Shown here piece after piece: positions 21,755 to 34,900 of a stretch of DNA of 64,000 bases (position 1 is its first letter; each line of letters opens with the position of its first letter). The position numbers were made by a program, and so were the translations under genes. The stretch lies in contig OZ038382.1 of the NCBI GenBank assembly GCA_964036045.1, forward strand, positions 2,440,612 to 2,504,611, written 5' to 3'. The notes below the pieces were generated by a model. The model was not told the origin of the DNA, made no database searches, and worked only from the letters and a program-made list of their open reading frames with translations. This DNA comes from Eutreptiella sp. 'Long Island Sound 2002'. Taxonomy: Eukaryota; Euglenozoa; Euglenophyceae; Eutreptiales; Eutreptiaceae.

Positions 21755-23125
21755 GGTGATTTGGATGTGTGCTGCAGCCATTACACAAGCAAGTCTGCTG
21801 TGGCATTTCATCTGGAATCCACTGATTTGGAGCATTGCGGCAGTGGTTAGTCACCTGTTGAATGCCCTGATCCTGAGTTTCCTTCATCTCCCATTTGAGG
21901 AAGGCTGGTTCTTACTTGCATCCTCATTACATGCCCCCTTTGCATGCTCTGCCCCTTGCATGCGGCCTGCCCCAGTGAAGTAAACAAGTCTGGTCTGGAA
22001 TGCTACAGGGGTTCCAGGAATCCAGGAACTTAATCAAAGGCAACATACAGATTCCAATGCAACAACGTGCAGATACTGTATCTTTGGCTGTTGGAGTGCT
22101 GCTCACATGACCCTTGCTCTCTGGCTTCAAGAGGTAAGGAAGGGCATAGCACTACTACACTGGGCATTTGATCTATGCGGTTGCAAGACAGTTCTGTAGC
22201 GGGAGTCATTTTGAGTTGTGAAATCCAGAACAGCATGAAACACCCAGAGCAGTGCTGGACCGAAGTTCCCAGGTGCTGCCAGTTGGATTTTAACTGACGA
22301 ATTTAGTTTTGCTATTGCCATGGTCGTGAAAACCATGTACAATCCCATGTATTCCGGTTGTGTGACTGGTTGTCACACCAAGATGTACATTCTGCAATGT
22401 TCATCTGCAAAAACCCAACGCCCCCCCTGCAGATTTGGGTGCATTCCATGCCAACCACCATCCAGGCTCACAACACTTTTTTGTCCTTGGGTTACAATCA
22501 ATGCAACATCAAACCAATCACCACTCCTGTTCAGTCCCAAAATGATGCTTAGTTTGCTGACCTTTTTTTAAGTGCATTCCAGGACCCCTGTGTGAAACCA
22601 TGAGAGTTTCATGTGGGGTTTTCCCCAAATGTTGTTTCAAACCCCTCAGTATGACCCATGTATTTTGGTAAACATTCCCTGCCCCCCCCGCAGAGCCCCC
22701 TGCCAGTGTGCTTGCACTCAGGCTGTTGCATCTGCCTTCTGTTGGGATTCCTTTTTGTTGATGAATACATTCAGGCATGCTTTTTGTGCTGCCTGCATGC
22801 CTCCCGGCCCCCCGCCCCCCTTGCCTGTTGGCCCCTACCCCCGAGGAAACCTTCCGCACAAACCTATCATTCTCTCCCTGCCACCTTTTACCTGTTAACC
22901 CCATGGCCCATTTTGAGCTGTGCTGGTTTTCACTTCCCGTTGCTCCATTTGCTTTACACACACCCATTCTTGCACCCATCCTTGCTCTTTTGACAGGTGC
23001 CCTTTGACCAGAAAAGAGAGCAGTAATTTGCTACGCTCTTGTTCTGTGCAACTGGGTTGCCTGCTCACGCGGTTGCCATGCCTGTCCATGTTGCTTTCGC
23101 GAAGTGTGTCCTCCTCTTCGTACAG

Positions 23126-23266
23126 AGACCTGTGCTGAGGCTTGGTGGAGTGGAATTGGGTGAGGCAGTCTTATGGGTTGTTGTTGACACCACCTGGTGT
23201 GCCATTCTGAAGGCCATTCAGGAGATCAGAGGGATTTGCCAGAAGTGGTGCATTTGTTACAGAGAG
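23126..23266 (+). CDS. Exon of an unrecognised gene
   Basis: 47 codons, phase 0, acceptor TTCGTACAG, donor GAG|GTCAGT. Reads RPVLRLGGVELGEAVLWVVV, then DTTWCAILKAIQEIRGICQK. Hydrophobic and amphipathic helices; no family recognised. Confidence 0.45.
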
Positions 23267-23388
23267 GTCAGTGGTCAACTGATCTTGCGCTGAGAGGTGC
23301 CGGTGCACCAGAAACTGTTGCTGGTTCTTTATACTGCACACATCACTTTGCTGCACATTGCACACACGTATACCCTTGCGGTTTTGCA

Positions 23389-23436
23389 GAGGAGAGTTTC
23401 AGGATTTTGGTGCAAGAGCAAACGGCTTTAGAATAA
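23389..23436 (+). CDS. Possible last exon of the unrecognised gene
   Basis: After TTTTGCAG the frame reads EESFRILVQEQTALE and stops at TAA 23434-23436. The alternative phase-0 frame also stops within 14 codons, so either reading ends the gene here. Confidence 0.4.
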   Translation, partial: EESFRILVQEQTALE

Positions 23437-25600
23437 TTCGACACCAAGGGGGGAGGCAGGGCTCCTCAACCCCAGGGACATAATCAAAAATGAGCACCAA
23501 CAGGCCAGTTTACCCACGAAAGGCATGTTGGATTGTGATGCTTTGCATTACTGGATGATAACGTCATGTTTTTGTACCATGATCACCTGTGGACGAAAAA
23601 CTGTGTGTATCCGTTGCCTTAATATCAAAGTACGCTCCTGAAAAAAAAAAGCATAATATCTCTTTTTCCCCACTTTTTTTGAACAATTTTTTTTGAGGCT
23701 TTTGTGAACAAAGTGTACCTGTTTCGGCCGCCTATTTTGTAGCCAAAATCAATTGTCCAACAGCCATTTTGGAGCCATTTTGGAACCATTTGGGTGTATC
23801 GCGCTGAACACCCCAGGTTGATACATAATTTTGATCTCTTTTCTTTCCCAATTGGCCAGCCGTGGGCCACTTTTGCACCATTCAACCCTATGAAATCTCC
23901 AATTTTCCGGAGACCCCCGGAGACCTCGGTTTCCTCCCATTTTCCCACCCCGGACACCGAAGACCGAATTTTTGCAAAGGAAAGTCCCGCTTTTCTGCCA
24001 TTTTTCTGACCATTTTTGCACCGTTTTTCTCCGAACATCCCGTTTTTCATCTATTTTCCCATCCATTTTTCAAGCAATTTTGATACGCTGTCTTTTGGTT
24101 TTGTTTTTGGTTCTTTTGTACCATTCCACCTCTGCCTCAGATTTTTCACACGAATGGACACTGAGGCCTGTTGGCCTCATGAGGGTGTGTTGTTCATGAT
24201 GAAACAAGAGGTGGTCAAATGTGGCTGTCTATTGGATGCTCAATCCGCGAAGAAGTTTAAGGGCGAATGGAAAAATGTTTCTACTTTGGGGATGCATCTA
24301 ATAGCCAAGTATAGTGGGGCCCGTGAAACCAAGTTTGCACAAGCTATGGAAATATGTCGGCCAGCACATGGAGCTTGCCAAGCAGGCCAAAGTTCTGGAC
24401 GCAACACAAAAGGGCGCTCTGCCCGGTGAAATTAGAGCATTCTCTCTCATCTTCTCTACTTGTGACGTAGAACACTCGGTTTCAATTCGGAAACGTGTTC
24501 GCGTTGAATGCACCGCCTACCAAATGCTTGTGTTGCAATCATGTGTGTGGTCAAAGAAGTAACAGTGGCGATCAAGCGTGCATGCATCCCATACCCCCAC
24601 ATTTCCCTCCATTTCCCCCCTGTTTTCTCCCGTTTTCTCCCATTTTCTACCATTTTATTCCGTTTTCCCCCATTTCCCCTCGTTTCCCCCCATTTCCCCC
24701 ATTTCTTCCATTTTTCCGTGTCCCAAAAAAGACTGGGAGACTCCGGGTTGGGATACTTCCAAGGCCCGAGGATGGGAGTATGTTGCGGTGAACACCCAGG
24801 CTTCAAGCATATTTTCAAATATTTTCTGCCCATTTTTAAGCAGCCCAAACCACCTAAATCTGTTCTGAGTGAAAAGCAAAACATTTAACACATTGCACCA
24901 CGTGCGCGTGTAGCCAAAATTAGTTCCGGCCATGGGCCATTCTTGTACCATTGAGTATACTATGCACGACAACCTAGGGGTTATTTGAACCTTATCCCCC
25001 CCCCTATTGTTGAGCAAGCTGAAGCTAGTCAAAATTGTTTTTAGCGCAAAAGGAAACATTTTTACATTGAGCGCGCGCGCCCAAAAGGGCCATTTTTGCA
25101 CCATTTGGGTAAATGGCGTGGGACACCCCAAGTTGACCCCAGAACACAGTGCACACATAGACGGACTACCACAAGTAGAGCTACCACCTGGCCAAGTAGT
25201 ATGTTTAGATATAGCATTGGAAGATTTTGGAAGATTGCTACTTTGACTTTTCCGATGATTCTTGGAAGAATTGCTTTGAGGTTTTGGGGTTACCATTGAG
25301 TTTGCTAACCTTGACGCAATTCAGCGGGAGTGTTTTGGGCATCTTTTCGCCGCTATTATGAAAGTGTTGTGTGAAGATGGTAGATTATCACCGGGATGAT
25401 AGCTTCCGGAGCCACATACCTACCCCGTTTCATGACCTAAGTTGGGAACTGTGAAGAGCACATACATGCGAGAGCACTTTATGTATTGCTTTGAGGTAAT
25501 GAGGACCAAAATCAAGGAAAAAAATTGCTGGTCCTTTGGTACCAAGATTTGCCTTCTAATATCCCTACCTTGGTCGAAGCAACAATAAATGGCCAAAAAT
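23437..25600. other. Pyrimidine-rich, repeat-bearing region
   Basis: C/T-rich patches with CATTTTCCCCCATT-like units (23870-24070, 24590-24720). Diverged repeats of a CCATTTTTGCACCATTTGGG and GAACACCCCAGG-type unit lie at about 23770-23830, 24780-24850 and 25085-25140. Two overlapping + frames at 24150-24562 (one reading LIAKYSGARETKFAQAME, the other LWKYVGQHMELAKQAKVLDA) look partly coding but need a frame switch. I do not call a gene. Confidence 0.4.
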
Positions 25601-28600
25601 TGATGGAACTAACGCCTAAAGGTGCTGGCACAAAGGTGTTCTTTGCATGTTTTAACTATGCATGTGTGCAACATGGTGCATGGTGATGGCCATGTTGTAC
25701 TCTTTGAAAAAAAAACCTACGGCAAAGCATGCTACACAAGCCATCATGCTAGAATCATTTGCTTTGACACGAAACGTGAACATCATGCATCTAAAACCAA
25801 GGTTTTAGATAGCATACTTTAGCACCATAGGACCAATGTAACAGCGTATCACCAAATTTGCAAATTGAAAATGCATGCAACCAACACTTAGTGTTGTTTG
25901 GACAAGGGAAGGGAGGTACTACCGAGCGTCCAAAATGACAAATTTGAGCTTTTAAGGCGAGCCGAAGTGTGGCAAGGTTTTGAAAATATTGCGTTTGTGG
26001 CATGAAAAGAGGTACTTTGGTATGGCTTGGCGCAAATGCATTGAGGTATCACTAAATGAATGGGTACATGAATAAAATTACATTGATGATGTGTGACATT
26101 GTGACGCACTCTTGGAAAGCATGATTCTTTTAATGGCAAAACATTACATTGCACATTCCAAGGGGATGAAGAGAAAGCGTCACCGACTTTTCGTCGCTGA
26201 CGTTCACGACATCGCATTCCAAAATGGGTAATCAATGCATTTTTGCGTTGGTTTTGGCAACACCCACAATTCTCCTGATTGTTGTACTCTACGGCACATA
26301 CGGATAATCAAAATTCAGCCCGGTTTAAGCCGTATTCTGAAGCGCCATAAACGACACACATTCATATGACCAATTTTCGGTGCAATGTTGCACACCCTAT
26401 ATCTGCTGCATCCGTTCAAAACTGTTTAACATTCGGCAGGCAGCTTCCGTGCTCTCAAGCTTCAGACCAAAGGTGTGGCCACCAACTGCAAAATGCGAAA
26501 AGTGTGCTTGAAGCATTACTATGGATCTTTGAAAAACATAGTAAAATGAGACAGGCCCATAGCATAAGGCATCTTTTCAGCAAGGGGGGGGGTGTGATTT
26601 TTTAGCCAAAAATTGGTCAATTATGTTTCTTCTTACAAATTTGGTCTTTTTTCACGTTCAACACCCATCAAAGGTTGACTAAGAGCGAATACAAAGTTAC
26701 ACATGCCCCCCATGGCCCACCGTAGAAACCATGGGCTACTACTACAACAGTGTGTGTAGCACAAAGATTGTGTGAAGGTGCAATGGACGTCAGTTGTGGT
26801 CATTTTTGGGACCAAGCAATAGAGTAAATGGTGGATGTTGGTGGGTGTCTTTGTGCACGGAGGGGAGAGTGCTCCTTGTTTTACGGGTAGTGCTTGTTTT
26901 GTACGGAGGGCATGCGTAACCCTATTTTGCCTCTTTCTCAACCAAGCGAAAGATTCCGTAGCCAACTGGCTCAAATGAGGGATGGTTGTGATTTTTTCTG
27001 TGTGTTGACTAACGAAGACTCCCAAGAAGGCAATGATTGCACAGCCATTTGGCCTAGATATGCCCCATGTATGATTTTTTTTGATGCGCAAAGCTTTGAG
27101 GATGTCTCAAATAGCAAAGGTTGTGGTGTCATTCTGCCCACCTTCTGGCCCCCGAGACAGCAAGGTTGGGTATAACCTGGTGGCAGGGTTGCACTGAGTT
27201 CACATTGCTACTGTAGAGGTATTCAATATTTTACGACGTATAATTCCTGATTGTCACAGTGTCGAGAAAAATGGTTTTAAAATTTGGTGTTTTTACGCTG
27301 ATGAGGCTGAAACATGCATCAAAGCTCCGGGGAGCACTTTGACTTTGAGCCCCTACTGCACGTGCTATAGATTTGCCCCGTGCTTGGTTAATATCCTGCC
27401 TTGTTGGATGTGTTATAGATTTTCGTTGCTTCAAACTGGTTGTGATAGGCTAGCGTGCTCATGTGGTAGGCCGAGGTGGACGGCCTTTCTCTCCGTGCCA
27501 AAATATTGTTGTAAACCACTTTGGAAGAATTATTTGTGTCGAACCGCTTTTTGTCAAAAGACTTTTTCTCATCCAATAGCGAGTTCTTTCACCTTAACGA
27601 GTGGTATTGTGCTTTTTCTGTTCGTCCGCGTTTCTTTTTCAAAGCGTTACCAAAACTTTTTCTGCTTGTTTTAGGTGTATTTTTTTTCCTTTGGTCCCTT
27701 GTATATGCAACACGTACACAATGCGCATGATCCTTGAGCAAACATAAGCGAAACACAAGTACATTAGATAGCCAAAGGGCACCATTAGAATTGGTATGTG
27801 TTCTTGTGTCGCGTAGACCACACAAAAACTAGTTGTAGCGGAACTTTACGCGGACGAAGCCTGAAACCATTAAACAAACCCAACATGCACATGTCAATGA
27901 GATATCGTTGCAACCACTACGTAAGCAGAGGAAGCATGCTTAACATTCCCTTGTATGTCCCCCTATAGAAACACTTGTCACACTTTTCTAGTAGCAACGT
28001 GTATCACGTTCGTAATCCCGTTGGTAGTCTATTCTTGTTCGGCGCCTTGGTGCAGACCTTCATGCGCTTTTGAACTGTACAACCCGGTTTCAAAATCTCC
28101 ATGTTCCGTTTGAATCACAACCCTCCTTTGCTATGATTTCGCTCCCTCGCACACAGGCGATGCAATACTACAAAGTGTGCGTAATCTCCGTAATCTGAGT
28201 TGAACAAGTCCACTAGAAATGGAACATGGGTATCTGCAGAAAAACAATGCGGATACATTCACATGCTATAATTGACAATATGCATGACAATGGAAGAGAG
28301 AAATAATCTCTGCATTATGATTCCGTCCTTCCTCTATCCTTGCTTACATTCACACGCGACGGTTCTCTGTGCCCTTCCCGGGATAGGTCAAGAGCATAGG
28401 CCACAATGTATGGTCGATTCTATAACACTATGTTAGTGCTGCCGGTTTCTGACTAGTTAGCATCTCGTTGGATCTCCTAGTCAGCGTTTCAAGTAGTGTG
28501 CAGATCCCCACGATGCGAATTAGACAATCTATGTGCTGGTGTACCAAAGAAATGTCTAGAATATTCGACTTGGCACATGCCTTTGCAACTCCGTGGTGAA

Positions 28601-30450
28601 TGCACAGGTCTCTAGTGAACCGGGTCTTTAAAAATGTTTTGTCTTCAGCAACATGCTGCAAACAACACATCTTAGAATGGGATGTGTTGTGCTTTGTACA
28701 CCTGCTATACACAAATGAAGTCATCCACTTCAATTTATTGTGCATGTCCAACCACAAACAAATGCAGAGCAATGTGAGCATAGGCCGCCATAAGCGCACT
28801 TTGGTGCATCATTCCCCCCTCTTTTCAAGGGAAAGCTGTTGATACCTTCGGAGTATGCTGTCTTGGAAGCGAATTTCTTTGTCTCCCCGGTCGTAGCCTC
28901 GCTTCTCATACGCGCTGTTGATTTGTTTGGATAGGGGTTTTGTGTACCCCCCTCAACAGGCTGCAAGTTCCAACCATGGTGGGTTGAAAGCCCGCAGTCG
29001 CACACGGCCTTGAGCTAAAGGATTGCCACGCGGTGTGACAGTGCTACATCGAGAACGCCTATGTTTGGCCATGGCCATTGCGTTTGAGCAATTCTTAGTG
29101 GCAAGTTGGGCGCGTATTTTGCGTATACCTCCATCAGGATGTCATCCATGCCAGGTGAACGAGTGGATGCCCCCTCCATGGGACAACAAGTGGCCCGGGG
29201 GGATAGGGTAGGACAAGCGGACGAACCACACACAGGCACACATATACACAAGGATACACCCCCCCTGGTTGTTGGACTCAACGCGCGCCATAGGGGTATA
29301 GCGTACACCAGGAGAGACCATTCAACACGGTGAGTAGATCAAAGTGAATGTTTCACTGCACGCTTTGTGCGCATTTTTTTTCTTTGTCGATCCCTCCATT
29401 GGTATGTCGGGTTTTGCGAGGGCGGTGTAGTGGGCACACGCATGTAGGCGGCAGGAGCACACGGGCACACCACCCACATCGCGCACACACAGCAATAGCT
29501 CTCGCAGTATCGAGCATTGCCCGTTGTTTGGTTGCTCATTGCAACCAACCATTTTATTATTTGTCCCTTTGTATTTAGACCATGGTACACAAGGGATCAC
29601 TTTTGTTAATTGCGTCTTCAACAATTTGGATTGTGCTCATTGCGCTCATGGTGCTGGCATTCAGTTGGTATATCAGTGAGATGAACTATACGACGTCTTG
29701 CGTGTGCTGCCTCTCGTGTAGTGTTTGGCACTCCGTTCTGTTGGTCCTCTTGGCTAGGGTCAGTGCAAGTCTTTTGGCCGTTTCTTCCTCGCCGCCATGT
29801 GCTCTTTTGCTCGAGGCTCTCTCTTTGTCCCCCGTGTCTGCGTTGCGTGCTTGGTTTTGCTCCGCGTGTTTGTTCTTGCCCCGCGTGCACCGCACGTTCG
29901 TTGTCGCTGTTGCGCTGCTGTAGTGGTATTCCACCGTGCCGGTGTGGCCTGATGTTGTGAGAAAAATTTCGGCCTTACACCCTAGCACAAAGCACAAAAA
30001 ATCAGGAGAAATGTTGCTGATGAAAGTCCTCCACCAACTGTATGTCCATAAGCATTAAACGGTAAACAAGGAACACGTGCACTTGTACCATACTTTTGAG
30101 TGTATAATACACACAAAAGTATATTTCTGTACTTTTCGGGCCTTTATCTATCACCTTGGTTCACTTCTTACCTTTATTTCCCCGACCAACAACTCAATAG
30201 GATTGCTTTGCATGGATCCACCATGTGGACCATCGCGCCAGTTGTGCATCAAGGACTCATTTTGTCTAATTGAGGTCCTACGGATCTGTCTGCCACCATC
30301 ATCTCCCGCCATTCGTCACTTTTACTGTACATTCTCACTGATCATGATGTGAATTCTAGTGCTTGTGTCATAGCGTGCATTTGTGCAGAAATTTCATTAT
30401 TTGGCCAACCTAACTTCAGATTGATAGCCGACTGCTGAGAGAAATAGGCT
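25600..30450. other. No gene resolved
   Basis: Less GC-rich than the neighbours and largely free of G runs. The only protein-like frame I noticed is + 26930-27172 (MRDGCDFFCVLTNEDSQEGN, ending RQQGWV), without clear splice sites or family. The rest shows scattered short ORFs on both strands. It may separate the two gene territories. Confidence 0.4.
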
Positions 30451-30489
30451 TGTTCGTTAATAAAACAACCTCAGTGCGTCTATCTAACT

Positions 30490-30730
30490 GTGTGTGTGGT
30501 TGTGTATGGCCTGCTGGCTTGGTGCGTCGGTGCCGTGGTTGTGGTGGTGTTGCATGTTGGTTGTGGCTGTACGGCCTGTGGAGTGTTGGCTGGGCATGCC
30601 GGTGCCGTGGCTATGGCACTTTTGTCTGGTGCTGTTGGGTGGGTGGTGTGTGGTGTGCCAACTTGGTACGCTAGTGCCGTGGTTGTGTTGGTGGCTAGTG
30701 CCGTGGTTGTGTTGGTGCTGGGCCCTTCGA
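30490..30730. repeat. GTGCCGTGG-rich low-complexity tract
   Basis: Repeated GGTGCCGTGGTTGTGTTGG and similar units. All six frames are partly open, none credible. Confidence 0.7.
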
Positions 30731-31714
30731 AACCCCTGCCATCCGGCCCAACACTCCAGACGCGGCGGGCAAAAGTGGCGGCGGTCGTGGGCTTGGCTAT
30801 GTCCCAAGGTCTCAGACACGGGGCGCGATGATCCCCCATCGCAAGTTACATCAGCGCAGTGGTCTCGGATGAGGACACTACCCCCCCAAACGGTGAGACC
30901 ATGGCTTCAATTCCGGTGCGGCACCCACGGCCACTCTCAGCAGCAGCAGTGCTACGCCATGAATACTCATGAGATTCGGCGCTCACCGCCGGACCTCCAG
31001 GGCACAGCCCTGCGTGCGCCCCGCCGAACAGCTGCTGCGGGACCGCATTTACTCGAATGCCCAGCACCCAACACCCATTGAACACGACGCGCCCTCTTCG
31101 CAGCCATACGGACCAGCATTTGTCGCGACGGACGCCGCGAGGGAAGCGACGTTGCCCGGCTCACAGGCAGTACCTCTCCTGCCTTTGGCACACAGGGAAG
31201 CAGCGTGTGGCAGAGCCCAGTGACAGCAGTGTGAAACAAGGGACATCGCGGAGCGCCAACGCCAACGTCACCGTAGTGTGCCAGTACATCTGGTGTCCGG
31301 ACAGACGGCACATATGGCCTGATATTGTTACTGCTCCCGGAGCTGCATATCAGAGTGGTCGCCTCTTTCAGCCGATGTGCTCGTTCAATAGTGCTGGTCG
31401 TATCATGGGCAAGTTCCAACGGGAAGCAGCATGCCTCAGCAAATATAAATGGGGGTCCGTTATTTTTTTGGGCAGCGTGGCGGAGCGGTCAATAACCTAT
31501 CGCCATGCATTCAACGGAAATTCAACACCTCGTGCCTTAATTTCATTTGCACGTTGTGACCGCTTGCTGTCTCTTTTGAGGGACCAATCACTCCAATCCA
31601 AACTCAGTCAAGAATTACTTGCAGCGGACATATGGACTCACCAAAAGCTTTCACGAAAAATTGACGGTCTGGGGGTGGGTGGGGTGCCCGTGCCCGTGGC
31701 CCATGTGCACGAAC

Positions 31715-31933
31715 TGGCAGCAGTTGGTAGAAGAGGGCACCGAAGGAGAGGAGGGCAAAAGGAGAGGCAGCGCCACCTGCGCTCTGCACAAGGCCCCCGT
31801 CCACCGCTCTGACCTCCGCGTGCACGGGGTACTGCCCCACGTTGTACTCCAGCAGCCGATGGCCCCAACGGTCCAAAACGAACACGCGCAGATCCGAAAT
31901 GACGGTGTCGGCGTACGCCCGAAGCGTGAGGCT
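31715..31933 (-). CDS. Gene 2 exon: module after the IPT domains
   Basis: Acceptor GTCGTAG, then SLTLRAYADTVISDLRVFVL and DRWGHRLLEYNVGQYPVHAE. The phase-0 start follows 34386. The 3' border is chosen at CCA|GTTCGT; an earlier donor GAG|GTCAGA is possible. The 'V.DRWG..L' pattern resembles bacterial-type Ig-like modules; no firm family. Confidence 0.65.
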
Positions 31934-34900
31934 CTACGACGGCACAGTCGACGGAAGAAAGCGGCAGCAAAAGGGGGGGTACCAGGGGAGAGGGCAGAGA
32001 GACGCCGCCGGTGACGACGTTACAGGGACCCAAACAGTCACCGTGACATTTGTTGGCTAAATCCATGGCGTCACTCGTGCCGCTGTTGTTTGGCATTGTT
32101 GGGTCCGGCAAGAATTGTGCCGCGGGGCTGTCTGCTGCCCTGGGCTCGCCCGCGGCCCGGGTGCTGGGCACGGGGCTATCGACCTTCCGCCACGCCTTCC
32201 CCTCCATCTCACTGCATCCACCTTGTCCCCCCTGCACCTTCATGGCTGTGCCTCTACAGTTATGTAGCCACCTTGCCCACTCGTGGAACACTTCTGATTC
32301 CGCCCCCCGCTCTGATGCGGTGGGGACCCCCCAGGTGGCAGGGGTTATGTAGCCACCTTGCCCACTCGTGGGCCACTTCTGATTCTGCTGCATCGCGCGT
32401 TGGGGCACCCCCTCCGCCTTGCCTCTCTCCGCTGCTGCCTATGTGCCTTCTTCCTTGTCGACCGGCGGTGGCCTTTGAACTTGGCCATGCATGGGCCTCA
32501 TCACTCGCCCAAAAGCCGGAGCTCCCCAAACAAGACCACCCCTTCGCTACGCTCCGGCACAGCGGTGGTTCCCAATCCGTGTGCCAAGGTGGCTTCGGCC
32601 AGTCTCGTTTTCGCGTCGTGCCGACGTGCACTCAGGGCACCCGCGGGCCGCGGTCGACCGCTTTGGCGCCTGTCGCCCCGCGGGTCCTTGTGGGTCCGTG
32701 CGGGCCTACTGCGCCCTGAGTGGCGGCCATGCCCAATCCCGCCGCCTTCCTCGTTAGGCCTTCCACGTGGTACCGCGGGTGCAGCAGGCCCCACCGCTTG
32801 ATCTGCCAAACCACTGCTCGGTCATCTCCGCCGGATCCAGCCTCACTCGGTTGGCATTCCCTCTGTTTGTTGGTCTTTCATTGTGTGGTTGCCACTGCTC
32901 GCGGTGACGCGGGGGTACCCCGAAAGATACATTAAAGAATGACCACCGCCACCACCACGTCGCACGATCGTCCCACATCGCACGTTTGTATGTTGTGCTG
33001 CTCTGCCCCCCGCCCCCCCTCCACATCTGCCCGCCCCCCTGGCCCCTGGACACAATTTTTTTTCTCGCAAAAAGCAGCACGTGCCCACAAAAAAAAACCC
33101 TCATGGGGAGAGGGGCGTTTCAAACCCATGAAATCCTGACAATTTGGGGGGGCGACAAAAACGGATTTCAACAGCACACTGGAGGTCACACTGGAGGCAA
33201 CTTCCTAGCGGATTGAGGGTGCTGGCACGGGGTTGGAAGTGGTGCCAGCTTGTTTTATGCACCCCCCGGCCCACTCGGGGCTTCACCTGGGGGTGTAAAG
33301 GCTGCTTGCGACCAACCGAACAACTTTGGTTGAAAAGGGGGGCATTTGTAGGGGAGTCGTTGCATCATGTGCTACTTGTTTGATGTTTCTCAAGATTTTA
33401 CCCAGTGATGAGGCCCTCTTAAAACCATTTCGGCAGGAATTCCTACAGGCTTCTGGGTGGTTACTGGAGGCTTCTGAAGGGTTGCTGTTACTTCCAGGTG
33501 GCTTCTCGCATGGTTGTTGTTACTTCTAGGTGACTTCTGGGTGATTGCTGTTACTTCCTAGTGACGGCTTCGGGCTTCTGGGTGGTTGCTGTTGTCTCAT
33601 GGACGATTGCCTTCCCATCAGCCGCATGCTGGATACTGGAACAGTCCCCAGGCTGTGGTGCAAGGCCCAACACAATGGCTGGAACTTGATCATTCGTACT
33701 GATGTGATGGAAGAAAACATGGGTACCAGGGATGACCCCTGACAAAGACATGGTAAATCCAACCTGAGGGACAGCAAGTAATAGGTGTTGTGGTGGCCAT
33801 TAGGGACACAGCAACATGCAGAAATATGCAGAAGAATGTAAGAGGGCGTTAGATGTACCCCGCCACAGTACACTGTAACCCAACACCGTGCCATTGAACC
33901 TGAAATGGGGCAAAAAGCAGTGCCCAGGTAAGCTGATGTACAAAACTTTGCACAGTGCACCCACGGTGCGTGCAACTCCTCCATTTACCTCAAGACGACC
34001 GCCACATCGCGCTGATCATTTTGAGAGTTGTGTTTTGGGGTTTTCAGGGGCGGGCAGGTGGGCCTCCCACACAGAAATTTCCTGGCACCTTGACGCCCAA
34101 TTTTTGTGGACTCTTTGCCTGTCACTGGGTGGCTCACTTCGAAGCAGGAGGGGGGGCGGGGTCGCATCCACGGACCAGCCCCGGTGCCCCCCCATGACTT
34201 GAGTCGTTGGTCAGGGAGCCTCATAAATCGTGAGGTGCGCACTGATTACCGTGCAGGAGGCCTACAGCGACCTCAGGCACTGTGCAGCAAGCGGGAAGGC
34301 CCTATAAGTTGGTTAGAGATGCGGGTGTGTGCCGTCGAAAGCGTAGGTCTATGGATGGGGTGTTGGGTATGTGGAATGCACGTACCTCAGGATCGGCCTT
34401 GATTGCCGTCCTCGGGCCCACAACATCGTACTGCACGCCACTTGTGCTGTACTTCTGCCCATCCACAGACACCTCCAAATAACTGGGGCTGGGGAACGGG
34501 GCGGGGAAATGCGGCTGCCGGCACCGCACCTCTGTCGTGGATACGTACTGCACCCACTCCGGGCCGGTCACTTCTTTCGAATACTGCAGAACGAGAAGCG
34601 CCGGCGGCGGCATTGAGGTGGTGGGTACAATCAGCACACGTGCCCGGGGGGAAATGGGTCGATGCTACAAGCGGTTGGGGCACTAAATCGGGGTCAACGA
34701 GGAGTCGGGCCCCGATTTGGGAAGTCGCTCCCCAGATCGGGGCCCGTATTCGGTTCCCTCCGCCCCTCGGGAAAGAGGACGGTGCGGGATGCAGCAGAAC
34801 GTCTGGGAGCACCGGGAGTAGTTGCGCAAGTGCACGGGAGGAGGGCGGAGGGCGGAGGGAAGGGAAGGGAGCAGCAGCGTGCAGTCCGGTCGCCGTGCAG

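Noticed and set aside
31480-31545. tRNA-Ser-like start (GCAGCGTGGCGGAGCGGTCA)
   Set aside because: No B-box at the right distance and no stem closure.
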